Assembly: GCA_034437895.1 (NCBI GenBank)
Contig: DAOTTO010000160.1
Location: 1 to 32,223, forward strand
Reading direction: 5' to 3'
Length of the DNA: 32,223 bases
Source: JANRLJ01 sp034437895
GTDB lineage: Bacteria > Chloroflexota > Anaerolineae > Aggregatilineales > Phototrophicaceae
The position numbers and the translations under genes were made by a program. Shown here in pieces: positions 24,888 through 32,223 of this stretch (positions are counted from its first letter, which is position 1; each line of letters begins with the position of its first letter). The notes beneath the pieces are model-generated. The model ran no database searches. It had not been told where the DNA came from and saw nothing but the letters and a program-made list of their open reading frames with translations.

Positions 24888-24922
24888 AAACGGACAGGCT
24901 AAATTCCATATCCTGTCCGTTT
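24888..24922. terminator. Hairpin terminator after gltB
   Basis: AAACGGACAGG (24888-24898) pairs with CCTGTCCGTTT (24912-24922), 11 bp with a 13-base loop. Downstream on the + strand is TTT then CTCC, a modest tail; on the minus strand the tail is TTTTTATT. It lies 17 bases after the gltB stop, so it probably ends gltB transcription despite the short U-run. Confidence 0.55.
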
Positions 24923-25066
24923 CTCCTAACATCCCTATCGCAAAAAAATAACCCTATTGAGCAATTTCTATAATTCGTAACTTCCTACTACGCCATAATC
25001 CATCCGTATACATTTCAAAGATGCGTTATTATTGAGGCGTTCATAAAGCATAGAGAGGCGGCAGTT

Positions 25067-25312
25067 ATGGTTAAAGAAGTCAAGATCATCGTCTTTATCT
25101 TGGAACGCGGGCCGGGTTACGACTCGGAAAATGTCTTCAGCCGTACCGAAGCCGAATGGGAAATCGGCAAACACCTTAGCGATGGCTGGAAGTACCTCGG
25201 CACAGGCGGCGGTTCTGGCGCGGATGAATTGAAAGGTGTGGGGTTGGGTTTTGTCGTCCTCACACGGGATGTCTCGCCCGTTGAAGGAAAGCCGTTAATT
25301 AGCAAAGATTAG
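25067..25312 (+). CDS. Small conserved-looking protein of unknown function (81 aa)
   Basis: Not recognised. 81 aa, soluble, with the order beta strand (VKEVKIIVFILERG), a short helix (RTEAEWEIGKHLSDG), a Gly-rich loop (LGTGGGSGADELKGVGLG) and a last strand (FVVLTRD). ATG preceded by GAGGCGG. A strong intrinsic terminator follows, so it seems to be a single-gene transcript, with its promoter in 24923-25066 (TATAAT at 24969-24974, but no good -35). It could be a small alpha/beta regulator; no function can be assigned. Confidence 0.55.
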   Translation: MVKEVKIIVFILERGPGYDSENVFSRTEAEWEIGKHLSDGWKYLGTGGGSGADELKGVGLGFVVLTRDVSPVEGKPLISKD

Positions 25313-25336
25313 GTTTTAGCAATTTTGCATAAGGAG

Positions 25337-25368
25337 GGGTGCAGCTCACCTGCACCCATTTTTGTTTT
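25337..25368 (+). terminator. Intrinsic terminator directly upstream of the nitrilase-type gene
   Basis: GGGTGCAG (25337-25344), loop CTCAC, CTGCACCC (25350-25357), then ATTTTTGTTTT. A textbook rho-independent terminator. It ends 14 bases before the ATG at 25382, so either a promoter overlaps it or the gene depends on readthrough of the stem. Confidence 0.85.
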
Positions 25369-25381
25369 ATGGAGGGCATGT

Positions 25382-26227
25382 ATGGAAGCAGTGCGCGTCG
25401 CATTAATTCAGTTAGGCTGGTCGGGCAACCGCGAGACAATGAAGCAGCAGGTTCAAACAATGACGGCATACGCTACCGCCGAGGGAGCAGGGATAGTCTG
25501 TCTGCCGGAACTGTCGCTCTCGCCCTATTTCCCCGGCAGCCGCAATCCAAATGGCTTTGATTGGGCGGAAGAATTGCCGGGTGGCGACTCTGAACAATTT
25601 TTCGCAACGTTGGCACACGCGCACAAGGTCATTATCTGCGGCAGCCTGTTTGAGAAAACACCCGATAGACATTTTTATGATACAGCCACCCTCCACAACG
25701 CAGACGGGCAACTCGTCAGTTGTACGCGGAAAGTTCACATTCCGTCCGGTGAGGGGTATCATGAAACTGACTTTTTTGAAGGCGGAGATTCGTATCCGGT
25801 GACTGATCTGGGCAGCATCAAAATGGCTGCGCCGACCTGCTACGACCAGTGGTTTCCTGAACTTTCCCGCCTTTATACGCTGAACTGTGCGGAATTCATC
25901 TTTTATCCCACTGCGATTGGCTCAGAACCAACCGACCCTTCAATCGATACGGCTGAAGCGTGGCAAACGGTCATGCGCGGGCAAGCCATTGCTAACGGGG
26001 TGTATATCGGCGCGGCCAATCGGATCGGACGCGAGAATGATGTGACGTTTTACGGGAGCAGTTTTATTTGCGATCCAACGGGAAAAATATTAGCCCAAGC
26101 AGGGCGCGATACAACAGAAGTGATTTTTGCTGATCTCGACCCGCACACACTTAGCCAATGGCGCGGTTTGTTTCCGCTGTTAAATCAGCGCAAGCCACAA
26201 ACGTATAGGCAGATTACCGATCAATAA
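25382..26227 (+). CDS. aguB: N-carbamoylputrescine amidase-like carbon-nitrogen hydrolase
   Basis: 281 aa from the ATG at 25382 (GGAGG nine bases upstream); the in-frame upstream stretch contains a terminator and is not coding. Nitrilase superfamily triad: E43 (CLPELSLSPYF), K117 (CTRKVHIPSGEG) and C153 (APTCYDQWFPELSR). The CxDQWFPE context, GYHETDFF with a following GGD, and FYPTAIGSEP are those of N-carbamoylputrescine amidohydrolase AguB, which makes putrescine, CO2 and ammonia in arginine-to-putrescine conversion. The usual W after the nucleophile is Y here, so a related ureido/amide substrate is possible. No aguA is adjacent in the window. Confidence 0.82.
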   Translation: MEAVRVALIQLGWSGNRETMKQQVQTMTAYATAEGAGIVCLPELSLSPYFPGSRNPNGFDWAEELPGGDSEQFFATLAHAHKVIICGSLFEKTPDRHFYDTATLHNADGQLVSCTRKVHIPSGEGYHETDFFEGGDSYPVTDLGSIKMAAPTCYDQWFPELSRLYTLNCAEFIFYPTAIGSEPTDPSIDTAEAWQTVMRGQAIANGVYIGAANRIGRENDVTFYGSSFICDPTGKILAQAGRDTTEVIFADLDPHTLSQWRGLFPLLNQRKPQTYRQITDQ

Positions 26228-26230
26228 AAC

Positions 26231-26266
26231 AAAAAATCCGCCTTGATAACTTAGGGCGGATTTTTT
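26231..26266. terminator. Bidirectional terminator
   Basis: AAAAAATCCGCC (26231-26242) and GGCGGATTTTTT (26255-26266) form a 12-bp stem whose arms end in A- and T-runs, so it works in both directions. It sits between the + strand hydrolase and the - strand 65-aa gene. Confidence 0.92.
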
Positions 26267-26276
26267 GATGCGGGCT

Positions 26277-26474
26277 TTATTCTTCGGGGACGCTCATCTT
26301 ATCCCAGTCGGGCTTGCTGACGAACTTGGTCAGATTGCGACCATCGGAGGTCTTGGCACGAAGGCCGTAACGCACCTGTCCGTTTTTCGTATTGAACTTG
26401 GTCTTCCGAACATCCTTCTCGTCGATCTGAACTTTGGCTTTAATCTTAACGTCGTAGAATTCAATAGATGCCAT
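26277..26474 (-). CDS. Small basic protein of unknown function (65 aa)
   Basis: Not recognised. 65 aa with many Lys/Arg/Asp: a beta strand (SIEFYDVKIKAKVQI), a charged turn, another (NGQVRYGLRAKTSDGRN), then LTKFVSKPDWDKM and an acidic end. AAAGGAG lies nine bases before the ATG, a strong ribosome site, and the gene has its own promoter and terminator, which suggests high expression. The all-beta pattern with basic faces could suit a small RNA- or DNA-binding protein, but this is a guess. Confidence 0.65.
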   Translation of the reverse strand: MASIEFYDVKIKAKVQIDEKDVRKTKFNTKNGQVRYGLRAKTSDGRNLTKFVSKPDWDKMSVPEE

Positions 26475-26515
26475 TTTTAAAAACTCCTTTAAGGAACCGC
26501 GCTATTACTCTTCAC

Positions 26516-26546
26516 ATTGTATCATGAGTTTAAGGGAAAAACGCAA
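26516..26546 (-). promoter_or_regulatory. Possible promoter of the 65-aa gene
   Basis: Reading leftward: TACAAT (26521-26516) with TG one base upstream, an extended -10. A TTGCGT -35 (26546-26541) would need a 19-bp spacer, so the extended -10 probably matters more. Confidence 0.4.
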
Positions 26547-26579
26547 GCAAGAGCAAAAGTTCTAACCGTTTAATAACGT

Positions 26580-28217
26580 TTATTCACCCGGAAGTGTTGC
26601 TAAAACCCGTTGAATCTTTAAGGCGAGATGTAAAATCAGCCGATTGTCAGCATCATTAAGGTCTAAGCCCGTTAATTCGCTGATCCGCTCCAAGCGATAT
26701 ACGAGCGTATTGCGATGCACATCCAGATCAGTTGCCGCCTTAGCAAGATTGCCATTCGCCTCAAAAAATCCGGTTAATGTGCGGACAAGATCGCCCTGCT
26801 TGCGGTCATCATGATCGACCAGCAAACGCAGCGACTCATCATAAAAGCGGCGCATGTGGTCGAGGTTACGTTCTTTCATTGCCAACAAAAATTGATAGAG
26901 CTTCAAATCACCATAAAACGTTGTATCTTCTTTTTCGCCAAGTTCCTGCGCGATGCTCAACGCATCTTTCGCTTCACGATAAGACTCACGAAGCGCCGCC
27001 AAGCCCCGTGCAGAACGGCTGATGCCCGCCGCGACCATACCGCTAGGGGTTCGCATGGCAAGCTGCGCTCGCATTTCGTCTACAGTGCCGCGTACCCGCA
27101 CCACCGCGCCTTGATTTTCCAGCGGATAAAGCGCCACAATTACATCCACATACTGCCCGACTGCCCCATTAATTTGCCGCCGTGTCATATCATCACGCAC
27201 CAGCGAAATTAATGATTCTAACGGCAGTGATGTACCCGCTTCGGTTGTAGACCGAAAAACAGCGACCATATACATCGAAGCGGAATCAAAGCCTGCTTGC
27301 TGCGCCCGTGTTGCGAGTAAATCATCATCGGCGGGCGTACCACTCAGCCACATCTGCACCCAATCGCCCCGCGCTTGCTCAACTGCGGAGGCAATCGCCC
27401 GATTTTTTGCTAATTCAATCGCGCAGACATCCCCACCGTAGGTCAGGACAAGGCGGTCAAAATCATCGAGAATTTCGTTGCTGTCTACTAATGATAGATA
27501 CCCTGCGACACGCTTTTCTACGCGCAGCACGGTTGTGTAACCAATCGGACTGGCGATGATCGTCCCTTGTGCATTAGGCGCATCTCGATTCAGCCAATTC
27601 TGGAACGCCCCGTAAGGCAGGCTTTGCAGCAGCGTCCGCCCACTCGTCCCGCCTCGCCGCGAGACATTTGGATAGACTTGTGCCATCAGCACCCCGGCAT
27701 CATCATGAAGGACAACCGGCTTGGCAGTGGCACGGGCGATAATTTGCAACAAGCTGTTTAAATCACGATTTTCTGAGGCCAGCCGCGTAAGTTGGCGCTG
27801 AATTTCAATCGCACGTTGATTAATCTGCGCCGACTGATTGACGATGAGTTTATTGACAGCACGTTCCGCAACGGACAAGTTGCTCCCTTCTGGAAGAGCG
27901 AGCAAACTTACCTGACGTTCAACCGCAACCGCAATCGTCGTCTGCGATATTTCATCGTTGACCGCAATCGCCGTAATACCCACTTCCGCGAGACTCTGCA
28001 CAACTTCTGCCAGCGTAATCCGGCTGTCATAACTCCGCAGCACGTCCATCGAAACAAGCGCCAATTCGCCACCATAAATATCGGGGAAAGCTGGCGGCTG
28101 TGCGCGTACCATGACTGCCCAATTGATAATTGTATCCGGTGACCCGGTAACGAGGACTGTGCCTAATGGTAGTGCGAATTGAATCAGCGCTTGGAGCGTT
28201 GCGGTATTATCAGTCAT
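26580..28217 (-). CDS. PucR-family transcriptional regulator (second copy)
   Basis: 545 aa. Same plan as the first copy: N-terminal PucR domain (IQFALPLGTVLVTGSPD, GELALVSMDV), a GAF-like middle (LLQIIARATAKPVVLHDDAGVLM), a GGDEF-like degenerate part with AGISRSARGLAALRESYREA, and HTH_30 at the end with FFEANGNLAKAATDLDVHRNTLVYRLERI. AGGAAA precedes the ATG at 28217. The N-terminal half differs clearly from copy 1 while the HTH is close, suggesting the two read different signals but similar DNA. It converges on the aguB-like gene and diverges from nothing; the neighbour upstream is ileS, on the same strand and separated by a terminator. Confidence 0.9.
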   Translation of the reverse strand: MTDNTATLQALIQFALPLGTVLVTGSPDTIINWAVMVRAQPPAFPDIYGGELALVSMDVLRSYDSRITLAEVVQSLAEVGITAIAVNDEISQTTIAVAVERQVSLLALPEGSNLSVAERAVNKLIVNQSAQINQRAIEIQRQLTRLASENRDLNSLLQIIARATAKPVVLHDDAGVLMAQVYPNVSRRGGTSGRTLLQSLPYGAFQNWLNRDAPNAQGTIIASPIGYTTVLRVEKRVAGYLSLVDSNEILDDFDRLVLTYGGDVCAIELAKNRAIASAVEQARGDWVQMWLSGTPADDDLLATRAQQAGFDSASMYMVAVFRSTTEAGTSLPLESLISLVRDDMTRRQINGAVGQYVDVIVALYPLENQGAVVRVRGTVDEMRAQLAMRTPSGMVAAGISRSARGLAALRESYREAKDALSIAQELGEKEDTTFYGDLKLYQFLLAMKERNLDHMRRFYDESLRLLVDHDDRKQGDLVRTLTGFFEANGNLAKAATDLDVHRNTLVYRLERISELTGLDLNDADNRLILHLALKIQRVLATLPGE

Positions 28218-28330
28218 AGCTATTTTTCCTAAATAACAAGTATCTTAATCAACACTGAGAAAAAGCATTATGACTATTTTGACCAATAATCGAGGCGATG
28301 TTTTGGCAGATATTAATAACTATATACCAA

Positions 28331-28380
28331 AGAAATAACAAAATAAACAGGGCAGACTCGCTAATCCGAGTCTGCCCTGT
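28331..28380 (-). terminator. Intrinsic terminator of ileS
   Basis: ACAGGGCAGACTCG (28347-28360) and CGAGTCTGCCCTGT (28367-28380) form a perfect 14-bp stem with a 6-base loop. Reading leftward the stem is followed by TTTATTTTGTTATTTC. It separates ileS from pucR copy 2. Confidence 0.88.
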
Positions 28381-28405
28381 ACTGTTTCTTGTTGATTATA
28401 TACAA

Positions 28406-31400
28406 CTACTTGCCGAGGCGTTTTACACCTAATGCCAGCGATTCATTGTCAAATTCAAATTTCTCGCTGTGATAATCCCCATTCGGTTCGGCTTGTTCGA
28501 GCGCTTGACTGAGCGTTTCACTCTGAATGTAAGCCGCAAATTGCGTAATCGCCTGGTTCAAACGCTCACTCGCGCTGTATTGGATTGCGATAGTATCATC
28601 AAGCTCGAAATCAGCATCTTTCCGCATGGCCTGAACCCGCCGTACCACTTCCCGCGCAAGCCCTTCCATAATCAGGTCTTCCGTGAGTGTAATATCGAGC
28701 GCCGCCAGATAACCTGCCTCTTCCGCAACAGCGAAGCCCTCTGCGGCCTGCTGTTTGACTTCGACTTCTTCCGGTGTCACCTCATAATTTACATCATCTA
28801 AGGTGAGCATGACGTTTTTTCCAGAACGCAGTGCCAGCGCCCATTCGCGCACCTCATCCGGGCTGCCTTCTCGCAAGGCTTTTTGCACCTTCGGGAATTC
28901 CTGCCCGAACTTTTTGCCGAGGAACTTAGGCAGCGGATTCAGGAGATAATTCACCACATCACCTGCCCCGTTCAGCACTTCGACCTGCTTGACGTTCAAC
29001 TCACTCTCGATCAGTTCGGCTAACCGACTGACGGCTTGCGCTTCAGTGGCATCCCGTGTGACGAAACTGGCCTTTGCCAGCGGTTGGCGCACTTTAATGT
29101 TCACACCATCCCGGGCTGCCCGTCCCAAGCTCACAAGCCGCTGTGTAACACGCATTTCGTTCAACACCTGTGCGTTGATAATTGTAGGATCATATTCAGG
29201 CCAGAGCGCCAGATGAACGCTTTCCGGCGCATTTGCGTCCACCATCGCCACCAAATTGCGATATAACGAATCGCTCAAAAACGGCATCGTCGGCGCGACA
29301 AGTTTGATCACGGTCACCAAGCATTCATAGAGCGTGGCGTAAGCGCCCAATTTTTCATTGTCGCTTTCGCTTTTCCAGAAGCGGCGGCGGCTCAGACGCA
29401 CATACCAATTACTCAGATTTTCGACAAAAGCCTGCACCGGACGAGTTGCGCCGGGAACGTCGTAATTCTCAAACGCTTCTGTCACTTGCTTGGTCAGTTG
29501 ATGCAATTCCGCCAGCACCCATTGATCCAGCGGATCGCGCTCCGCAATCGGCGGTTTAGCGCTGTCCGGCGACCAACCATCAATATTGGCATACGTCACA
29601 AAGAAGCTGTAGGTATTCCACAGCGTTGACCAGAACTTATTGAATGCCTCACCGACCAGCTCCTTCGAGAAGCGACGCGGTTCTCCCGGCGGCCCCGACG
29701 TATACAGATACCATCTAAAGGCATCCGCTCCGTGTGAATTCAGGACTTCCCAAGGGTCAACAATGTTGCCCTTGCTCTTGGACATCTTTTGGCCTTCGCT
29801 ATCAAGAATCAGCCCAAGACAGATCACATTTTTATAGGCTACTTGCTCGAACAACATGGAACTGATCGAGTGCAGCGTATAAAACCAACCGCGTGTTTGA
29901 TCGACTGCCTCGCAGATGTAATCTGCTGGATACTGCGTCTCGAACATCTGGGGGTTGTTAGCAGGATAGCCCCACTGCGCCAGAGGCATTGCACCGCTGT
30001 CGAACCAGACATCAATCACTTCCGGCACACGGCGCATCATGCCGCCCGTGCCGTTAGGATTCGGGAAGGTGATTTCATCCACATAGGGACGATGCAGATC
30101 AAGCCCCGTTAAATCACGTCCGGCAAGCTGGCTGAGTTCCGCCACGCTACCCACGCAAAGCATATCACCAGACTGGTCATCCACCCAGATGGGTAAAGTC
30201 GTCCCCCAATAACGCTCACGTCCGAGCGCCCAATCTTTGAGTTCATCCAACCAATTGCCGAAGCGCCCATCACGGACGTGTCCGGGAACCCAGTTGATAG
30301 TCTGATTAAGTGATGCCATTTTTTCACGATAGCTAGTCGCGCTCAGGAACCAACTGTCACGCGCAAAATACAACAGCGGCGTATCGCAGCGCCAGCAGAA
30401 CGGATAGGTATGTTCATGTTTTTGTGAGCGATACATCAAGCCGCGCTTTTTCAGATCACGGATGATTTCGGGATCGGCATCCTTCACCCATTGACCACGA
30501 AAATCGCTAACTGCATCGATGAACGTGCCTTCGGATGTGACTGTTTGCAGCACAGGCAGATTGTTGGCTTTGCCAACTGCCATATCGTCCACGCCGAAAG
30601 CTGGCGCGATATGGACGATACCTGAGCCATCTTGAGTACTGACGAAATCGCCAGCAACGACATAAGCATAATTCTCTTCAACCGGCAAGAAAGTATACAG
30701 CGGGTTATAGTGCTGATTGAGCAGTTCCTTGCCCTTAAAGCGCTTCACAATCCGGTAATTTTCCGGGTGGATCAGTGCTTTGTCGACCAACTCCGCCGCG
30801 AGAATTAGATTTTCAGTCCCTTCGCCATCAGGTGAGGGGCCTTCAACCTGTACATATTCGATTTTTTCACCCACTGCCAGCGCGACATTCGCAGGGAGCG
30901 TCCAGGGAGTCGTCGTCCAGACGAGAAAATACACACCCGGCTTATCGCGCAGTGGAAAACGCACATAAACGCTGGGGTCTTTTACATCTTTGTAGCCGAG
31001 CGCGACTTCATGACTGCTCAACGGTGTACCGCAGCGGGCGCAGTACGGGACGACCTTCAAGCCTTTATAAAGCAGATCTTTTTCCCAGAACTGCTTAAGA
31101 ATCCACCAGATGCTCTCGATGTAATCGTTGGTGAAGGTCACATAGGCATTATCAAGATCAACCCAATAGCCGATACGCTCGGTAAATTTTTCCCAAGCCG
31201 CGATATTCCGCAGCACACTCGTGCGGCATTTTTCGTTGAACTCAGCGATACCGTATTCTTCGATTTCGTGCTTATGCTTAAAGCCCAGTTCCTTCTCGAT
31301 GGCGATTTCGACAGGTAAACCGTGTGTATCCCAGCCGCCTTTACGCAGGCAATAATAGCCGCGCATGGTCTTATAGCGCGGAAATAAATCCTTAAACGCC

Positions 31401-31585
31401 CGCGCCAAAACATGATGAACACCGGGATTTCCGTTCACCGTTGGCGGGCCTTCATAAGTCACATAATGCGGCGCACCTTCGCGTTCTTGCATTGAGCGCT
31501 CAAAGATGCGATTAGAACGCCAAAAATCAAGCTGTTCGCGCTCTAGTTTTTGTACGTCAACTTTCGGGCTGACTGCCTTGAACAT
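28406..31585 (-). CDS. ileS: Isoleucyl-tRNA synthetase with swapped HIGH motif (GVHH)
   Basis: 1059 aa class I synthetase that charges tRNA-Ile. Length and C-terminal organisation fit the IleRS2 (eukaryote-like) branch, with a long C-terminal domain and no terminal zinc finger of the IleRS1 type. The KMSKS loop is canonical (600-604, GQKMSKSKGN). The editing and zinc-like regions show PYCARCGTPLSSHEVALGY and YPFCWRCDTPLLYF. The first signature motif, normally H-x-G-H, reads G55-V56-H57-H58 in NGNPGVHHVLAR: first and third residues are exchanged. The GXHH form is known from some Bacillus-group IleRS2 enzymes, where it goes with extreme mupirocin resistance. ATG at 31585, with GGAG six bases upstream. 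Confidence 0.97.
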   Translation of the reverse strand: MFKAVSPKVDVQKLEREQLDFWRSNRIFERSMQEREGAPHYVTYEGPPTVNGNPGVHHVLARAFKDLFPRYKTMRGYYCLRKGGWDTHGLPVEIAIEKELGFKHKHEIEEYGIAEFNEKCRTSVLRNIAAWEKFTERIGYWVDLDNAYVTFTNDYIESIWWILKQFWEKDLLYKGLKVVPYCARCGTPLSSHEVALGYKDVKDPSVYVRFPLRDKPGVYFLVWTTTPWTLPANVALAVGEKIEYVQVEGPSPDGEGTENLILAAELVDKALIHPENYRIVKRFKGKELLNQHYNPLYTFLPVEENYAYVVAGDFVSTQDGSGIVHIAPAFGVDDMAVGKANNLPVLQTVTSEGTFIDAVSDFRGQWVKDADPEIIRDLKKRGLMYRSQKHEHTYPFCWRCDTPLLYFARDSWFLSATSYREKMASLNQTINWVPGHVRDGRFGNWLDELKDWALGRERYWGTTLPIWVDDQSGDMLCVGSVAELSQLAGRDLTGLDLHRPYVDEITFPNPNGTGGMMRRVPEVIDVWFDSGAMPLAQWGYPANNPQMFETQYPADYICEAVDQTRGWFYTLHSISSMLFEQVAYKNVICLGLILDSEGQKMSKSKGNIVDPWEVLNSHGADAFRWYLYTSGPPGEPRRFSKELVGEAFNKFWSTLWNTYSFFVTYANIDGWSPDSAKPPIAERDPLDQWVLAELHQLTKQVTEAFENYDVPGATRPVQAFVENLSNWYVRLSRRRFWKSESDNEKLGAYATLYECLVTVIKLVAPTMPFLSDSLYRNLVAMVDANAPESVHLALWPEYDPTIINAQVLNEMRVTQRLVSLGRAARDGVNIKVRQPLAKASFVTRDATEAQAVSRLAELIESELNVKQVEVLNGAGDVVNYLLNPLPKFLGKKFGQEFPKVQKALREGSPDEVREWALALRSGKNVMLTLDDVNYEVTPEEVEVKQQAAEGFAVAEEAGYLAALDITLTEDLIMEGLAREVVRRVQAMRKDADFELDDTIAIQYSASERLNQAITQFAAYIQSETLSQALEQAEPNGDYHSEKFEFDNESLALGVKRLGK

Positions 31586-31609
31586 GGGTTACTCCATGAA
31601 ATTGTGATT

Positions 31610-31665
31610 GATACGAATGGATGAGATTGTTTGATCGGCTAATTCCCTAACAGGGTATTCGTATC
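31610..31665 (-). promoter_or_regulatory. Stem in the ileS leader
   Basis: Reading leftward, GATACGAAT (31665-31657) is the exact complement of ATTCGTATC (31618-31610), a 9-bp stem ending about 24 bases before the ileS ATG. The 5' arm spans the ATA CGA ATA codons of the leader ORF. A small CCCT/AGGG hairpin lies between the arms. Confidence 0.45.
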
Positions 31666-31712
31666 CAACAGGTAATCAGCCGCGGTGTGAGCGCCATTGG
31701 AGCCATCACCAC
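31647..31712 (-). CDS. Possible 21-aa Ile-containing leader peptide of ileS
   Basis: GTG start at 31712, six bases after a perfect AGGAGG (31724-31719), stop TAG at 31649-31647. The peptide is MVMAPMALTPRLITCWIRIPC, with three Ile (ATT, ATA, ATA) in the last nine residues. ATA is generally the rare Ile codon. It sits between the ileS promoter and ileS. A leader peptide sensing charged tRNA-Ile is inference; a short ORF of this length can also occur by chance, though the ribosome site is unusually good. Confidence 0.4.
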   Translation of the reverse strand: MVMAPMALTPRLITCWIRIPC

Positions 31713-31746
31713 GGTACACCTCCTAGTTAAAAATCAGATTGTTACG

Positions 31747-31775
31747 ATTATAGACCCTATAAAGTATGACCGAAA
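31747..31775 (-). promoter_or_regulatory. Probable ileS promoter
   Basis: Reading leftward, TATAAT (31752-31747) is a perfect -10; the -35 at 17 bp (TTTCGG, 31775-31770) is poor. Transcription would begin about 155 bases before the ileS ATG, a long leader that leaves no room for a full T-box stem I. Confidence 0.45.
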
Positions 31776-31808
31776 TCCGCTGATTCTAGTAGGGGGAAAT
31801 AGCCCTCG

Positions 31809-32223
31809 CTACGGGGTAGGCACAGCCGACTCGGACGGTGGCGTTCCGATCCAGAAAATTTCACGCTTAAGCCGGAATTTAGTCAAACTGTCGCCACCGT
31901 ACCCAGTAGCGATTTCGACATTCCAGCGCATCGTAAAAATGGAAAATTCGACATCAGCGTAACAACTTCCCAAATTTTGTGATGCCCCATTCGGGCTGAA
32001 AAACGCCCCCGTGCCACACACGCCGGGAGGAACATCGCACACCCCATCCTGCTCAATATAGAACTGAACGACTTCGCAGCCGTTTTGCGTCGTCCGATAC
32101 AGCCAGTCATCGACCCCATACGCCAAATTGTCATGGCTTAATTCCACAACATCGGACGGCACAGGCGCATCCGGCGGAAAAATCATCCCAAAAAGCACAC
32201 CAAAAAGCTGAATACCAATATAG
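31809..32223 (-). CDS. Partial unknown protein, N-terminus beyond window
   Basis: The reading frame stays open to the right edge, so the start is outside; 137 codons are visible. The first visible residues (YIGIQLFGVLFGMIFPP) look like the end of a membrane segment. The rest is a predicted extracytoplasmic domain with six Cys-like positions including NGCEVVQF, GVCDVPPGVCG and GSCYADVEF, which may form disulphides. No family recognised. An in-frame GTG at 32198 exists but lacks a ribosome site and would cut the hydrophobic segment. Upstream of ileS on the same strand; 3' end is 34 bases before the ileS promoter. Confidence 0.5.
   Translation of the reverse strand, partial: YIGIQLFGVLFGMIFPPDAPVPSDVVELSHDNLAYGVDDWLYRTTQNGCEVVQFYIEQDGVCDVPPGVCGTGAFFSPNGASQNLGSCYADVEFSIFTMRWNVEIATGYGGDSLTKFRLKREIFWIGTPPSESAVPTP

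Noticed and set aside
24888..24922. CGGACA/TGTCCG shared with the gltB upstream repeat, taken as a third operator
   Set aside because: Only six bases are shared and the TGT-N-CG-N-ACA pattern is not present; the terminator explanation is enough.
31700..31735. T-box-like sequence (AGGTGTACCGTGG) upstream of ileS
   Set aside because: It resembles the T-box core but lacks one base and the U-to-C position, and the promoter lies only about 25-30 bases upstream, leaving no stem I or specifier loop.

Overview
The window reads as a bacterial chromosome segment, most likely from Chloroflexota (Anaerolineae-like). This is an inference: the core genes (UvrB, YidC, RnpA, L34, IleRS, GltB) are bacterial, there are two long PucR-type regulators, a Thr/Pro-rich lipoprotein and a block of conserved-looking genes of unknown function. 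Base composition looks close to 50% GC and even throughout. I see no insertion sequence, phage gene, CRISPR array, rRNA or tRNA. No gap between genes exceeds 300 bases; the largest are about 170-225 bases and carry promoters, inverted repeats or terminators, described below.

Layout. 1-653 (-) is the N-terminal part of an R2-like ligand-binding oxidase, cut by the window edge, divergent from a Tat-exported polysaccharide deacetylase (825-1643, +). uvrB (1724-3742, +) has its own promoter and a terminator that lies inside the converging gene. A leftward set follows: tpx, an M29 aminopeptidase and a GT87-type membrane glycosyltransferase (6589-3739). Next comes a long leftward run from 13006 to 6687: rpmH, rnpA, yidD, a PQQ-propeller lipoprotein, yidC, jag/khpB, a PfkB-type kinase and a YtcJ-type amidohydrolase. 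It is the classic ribosome/RNase P/membrane-insertion cluster with a propeller lipoprotein inserted and two metabolic genes appended.

Divergent from rpmH, where many bacteria have dnaA, is a tight three-gene operon of unrecognised proteins (13217-15660, +; 521, 145 and 139 aa). This is the best candidate in the window for an undescribed system. It converges on pfkA and a lipoprotein (-). A small three-helix membrane protein follows (17912-18247, +).

The region 18314-28217 looks like a nitrogen-metabolism block: a PucR regulator, a large glutamate synthase subunit, an 81-aa unknown, an N-carbamoylputrescine amidase-like hydrolase, a 65-aa basic unknown (-) and a second PucR regulator (-). A pair of operator-like or RNA-stem repeats lies between pucR and gltB.

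The right end carries ileS (-) with a swapped HIGH motif (GVHH), preceded by a possible leader peptide whose Ile codons form one arm of a stem, and then a partial unknown gene running off the window.
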